Assembly: GCF_964656455.1 (NCBI RefSeq)
Contig: NC_135724.1
Location: forward strand, 11,927,414 to 11,991,413
Source: Halichoerus grypus
Taxonomy: Eukaryota; Chordata; Mammalia; Carnivora; Phocidae
Direction of reading: 5' to 3'
Length of the DNA stretch: 64,000 nt
The notes beneath the pieces were generated by a model. It was not told the DNA's origin and did no database searches. It was given only the letters and a program-made list of their open reading frames with translations. How positions within the stretch are numbered: the stretch's first letter is position 1; each line of letters starts with the position of its first letter. Positions 62,721-64,000 of this stretch are shown here, one piece after another. The translations under genes were made by a program, and so were the position numbers.

Positions 62721-62935
62721 AGAAAACAGGGAAACTCAAAATGCTTTGTTGGACTTCCTAACATTATAAAGTCAAATAACTCTTATTTATATCATCCTCT
62801 CCACATGTATGCACTCCCATCCTTAGTTATATTAGAATGCAATTTTAGAGCCCTCGACATTAAATTGACTTGACCTAATACCAAATAATAGGATATGATT
62901 GATATACTAATGTAATTCATGTAAATTAACCCGTA

Positions 62936-62976
<41 letters not shown>

Positions 62977-64000
62977 GTCACTCAAGGTAATGTCAATTGT
63001 GCCCAAATGTCAGAGTTGCTGTTTTCCAGACCAAGATGTCATTCTACATTCAGAATAAAAGAAATAGGGTGATTAAAGACTCATTAAAAGGGGATACCAA
63101 GCCTTTCCAGGTCATGGTGTCACTGAGATCATGCCATATTAGGTCTTAGGTCTTTTGGCCCAGGGTAAAATTAAAACCAATTCCATTAGCTTAACTTTCC
63201 TGTTAAGGAGAGCAAGAGAAAATATCCAATGTTCCTAACCTTGTAAATTAAACCCTCCTCCTAACAAGCTGGTGCCTTGTTGGAGTGTTATGGGAGAGCT
63301 CCTTCAGTGGTCTTTCACTGAGAGGAAACACACCTGGCAGCCTCATGCTCCTGAGTACCAGTTCAGAAGATGGACTTCTGTACCCTTGCTTCTTCACTGT
63401 CAAAGGGGAAAAGGAATTTGATCAGGATCATTGTAACAATATCCCACTAGGACCCATGGGCATAAAATAGTTCTTTGCTCCAGTGATCTAAGTGTTAGTT
63501 TTAAGCCACATTTGGGACTATGGATTGTCATCTTCAGTGAGAAGAATATCTTCATGATTTTTTTTTATTTCATAGAAAAATTATTTAATGTTTAAGAAGG
63601 TAACCAGACTGTAGCTCTCAATGATAACTTCAGAGAACAAAGACAGGTGCCTGGCTTAGTTTGAAAGGTGAGCTTACCATCCTGAGGAATAACAGAACAC
63701 ATCCATTCACATATCCTTGCTGGCAATTTCTTGACAAATTGTGCACAAGATATGGCCTGCTTTATATGGTTTTCACATGTACTTCAAATGGAGCTATGTA
63801 GGAGTCTCTTAGACATCACAATTGTTAGTCATTGCTCTTTGTAATGTTTTGCTCTCTAAAAGGAATATTTTTATTCTTTTATGTTTAGATTATTATTAAG
63901 TTGTTGATGGCCTTAGGACAAATTATGTTAGAAGCTTTATTAGCTAATTTGTACAATTTTTTTTAAAAAAGCTTGGTATGTGGCCTGTATTATTTAAATC
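62721..64000. other. no clear feature apart from one microsatellite
   Basis: No gene recognised. A cysteine-containing minus-strand opening around 63600-63790 lacks a start codon and a known domain. Confidence 0.35.
62936..62976. repeat. (TC)n(AC)n compound microsatellite
   Basis: About 12 TC units followed by 9 AC units, likely polymorphic. Confidence 0.95.

Noticed and set aside
63590..63790. Minus-strand opening of about 62 codons with several cysteines and a donor-like ATG|GTAAGC at 63680
   Set aside because: It starts after a stop without an ATG, the possible acceptor lacks a pyrimidine tract, and I recognise no family.

Overview
The window looks like ordinary intergenic or intronic DNA from a carnivore genome. 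The evidence is 18 copies of the carnivore-specific tRNA-Lys-derived SINE (CanSINE), recognised by the head GCGCCTGGGTGGCTCAG, a CT-rich stretch and a (AAATA)n/poly(A) tail, together with 3' ends of young carnivore-type L1 elements. The youngest SINE group here (body ATGATCCTGGAGTCCCTGGA, with GACCCTCCCCCCTCTCATG before the CT run) fits the arctoid branch (bears, seals, weasel relatives) better than cats, but the species cannot be fixed from the sequence alone. There are no bacterial genes, operons or CRISPR arrays. Most open reading frames of 60-130 codons look like chance openings or old transposon pieces.

The one clear gene-derived feature is a processed pseudogene (retrocopy) of the homeobox gene MSX2 at 6494-8851. 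It has no intron, ends in a poly(A) tract and is framed by a perfect 13-bp target-site duplication. Two small deletions (-2 and -1) shift the frame out and back, and a stop codon follows homeodomain position 56. The homeodomain up to position 55 is almost unchanged. A young CanSINE with its own 16-bp duplication later inserted into its 3' UTR.

Layout: 1-3200 is repeat-poor. 3201-5710 holds a SINE, a local tandem duplication, an MLT1-like LTR piece, an antisense L1 ORF2 fragment and a GATA microsatellite. 6494-8851 is the MSX2 retrocopy. 12225-15095 carries an L1 3' half, a SINE and an antisense L1 end. 16600-25550 is a SINE-rich stretch. 26600-35030 holds old MIR, L2 and MER5 copies, an ERV1-like solitary LTR and possible conserved non-coding blocks. 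36100-37700 has two SINEs. 40650-43450 has MaLR LTRs and an antisense L1. 44490-48050 has a SINE, a possible isolated coding exon on the minus strand and two MLT1-like LTRs. 51500-53110 is a three-layer nest of repeats. 53111-64000 is repeat-poor until a pair of nested SINEs at 61453-61875.

Nothing here forms a pathway. The value of the window lies in the MSX2 retrocopy and in the datable stack of insertions. Repeat family names were given from memory of consensus sequences and were not checked with a search.
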